A stretch of 64,000 nt of DNA from NCBI RefSeq assembly GCF_042643355.1, contig NZ_JBHRSS010000006.1, positions 248,001 to 312,000 of the forward strand. Direction: 5' to 3'. This stretch comes from Salinisphaera aquimarina. GTDB taxonomy: Bacteria > Pseudomonadota > Gammaproteobacteria > Nevskiales > Salinisphaeraceae. Below are positions 63,500 through 64,000 of this stretch, piece after piece. The first letter of the stretch is position 1. Every line of letters starts with the position of its first letter. Position numbers and translations under genes: made by a program. The notes under the pieces were generated by a model, which saw only the letters and a program-made list of their open reading frames with translations, had not been told where the DNA came from and made no database searches.

Positions 63500-64000
63500 A
63501 TGGCAAAAAGCAAGAACACCGCCCCAAAATCTGTCGAAACCCTCACCCACGAGGAAGCACGACGCAAGAACATCCCCACCGCCGAGCACCAGTCGATTGT
63601 GGACGCCGCGACCGAAGCACCGCTGCGCGTCGCCTACGAACGCCGCAATCGTGACCTGGACCCGCAGCTCGTCTGGCGCGGCAAGGATCGGCAAGACGCG
63701 GCCGACCTCACGGTCAACGCGCCGCCGCTGTATATCCAGGAAAAAGTGCACCCCAAAGCACTCATCGACGACTTGCAACGCGAATCCCGCGAGCGTGAGC
63801 ACGATGACGGCCAGGCCACGCCGGACTTGTTCTCCGACTTCAACGGCCTACCCAAGGGCGCCGATCGCACGGAGTTCTACAAGTTCGACGCCAACTGGCA
63901 GAACCGCATGATCCTGGGCGACTCGCTCCAGGTCATGGCCAGCCTCGCCGAGCGCGAAGGCCTGCGCGGTCAAGTCCAGTGTATTTATCTCGACCCGCCC
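63500..64000 (+). CDS. Site-specific DNA methyltransferase, cut by window end
   Basis: The first 167 residues of an adenine or cytosine N-methyltransferase of the type III Mod kind. The N-terminal segment LTHEEARRKNIPTAEHQSIV is followed by RRNRDLDPQLVWRGKDRQDA, then NRMILGDSLQVMASLAEREG and the beginning of catalytic motif IV (CIYLDPP, expected to continue to DPPY). It is the last visible gene of the defence operon and would protect host DNA from the upstream helicase-nuclease. The rest lies beyond the window. Confidence 0.88.
   Translation, partial: MAKSKNTAPKSVETLTHEEARRKNIPTAEHQSIVDAATEAPLRVAYERRNRDLDPQLVWRGKDRQDAADLTVNAPPLYIQEKVHPKALIDDLQRESREREHDDGQATPDLFSDFNGLPKGADRTEFYKFDANWQNRMILGDSLQVMASLAEREGLRGQVQCIYLDPP

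Larger units (their letters stand above)
48048..64000. mobile_element. Integrase-bearing genomic island, right end beyond window
   Basis: From the integrase onward the content switches from core operons to a recombinase, an IS remnant, orphan small genes, long gene-poor stretches and a defence cluster. Many genes show lower GC than the flanking core. The left boundary lies between the DUF1820 start (47990) and the integrase start (48178). No tRNA gene or direct repeat was recognised there; the other end and its attachment repeat lie outside the window. Confidence 0.75.

Noticed and set aside
1..64000. CRISPR arrays, rRNA genes, tRNA genes
   Set aside because: No regularly spaced direct repeats and no rRNA or tRNA-like segments were noticed on reading; a dedicated search was not possible.

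Overview
The window reads as a chromosomal piece of a high-GC, marine or halophilic-type gammaproteobacterium. The orders accB-accC, prmA-fis-purH, mreBCD-mrdAB-mltB-rlpA-dacA-ybeD-lipB and mlaFEDCB are gammaproteobacterial. Single-chain PurL, a DUF1820 protein, GatCAB and fis without dusB fit a Salinisphaera-like lineage; that placement is inference from gene content, not a search.

Positions 1-48,000 are mostly core genome. In order: ilvD (cut by the window edge) and a 1-Cys peroxiredoxin; dsbD with a TlpA-like thioredoxin; aroQ-accB-accC-prmA; fis; purH; a secreted galactose-oxidase-like protein with a complete copper-radical active site, followed by a duplicated-domain exported protein; yjbQ; gatCAB; the rod-shape and peptidoglycan block mreBCD, mrdA, mrdB, mltB, rlpA, dacA; a D-amino-acid aminotransferase, ybeD and lipB; and the Mla phospholipid-transport operon. 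A catabolic divergon follows (32.4-42.2 kb): an IclR regulator, a TRAP importer, an acyl-CoA dehydrogenase and acetoacetyl-CoA synthetase on one side; a CoA-transferase, MaoC hydratase and CitE-type lyase on the other. Together these could take up a branched dicarboxylate, activate it, dehydrogenate, hydrate and cleave it. A GNAT gene, a 273-bp inverted-repeat element, purL, a metallo-beta-lactamase-fold protein and a DUF1820 gene close the core part.

From about 48.1 kb to the end the content changes to a genomic island. It opens with a P4-type integrase, then an OB-fold/degenerate-HD protein, an IS3 remnant, an archaeal-ATPase-like NTPase, about 1.4 kb of gene-poor DNA in two stretches, and three small unknown genes. 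Next come a metallophosphatase divergent from a WYL-domain regulator and, downstream of that regulator, a unidirectional defence operon: a PD-(D/E)XK protein, an unknown partner, a large helicase-nuclease (Res-like), a DUF262/HNH GmrSD-type protein, a 47-codon gene, the MntA-HepT toxin-antitoxin pair, and a site-specific DNA methyltransferase cut by the window end. Overlapping start and stop codons through most of this run suggest co-expression as one composite phage-defence unit.
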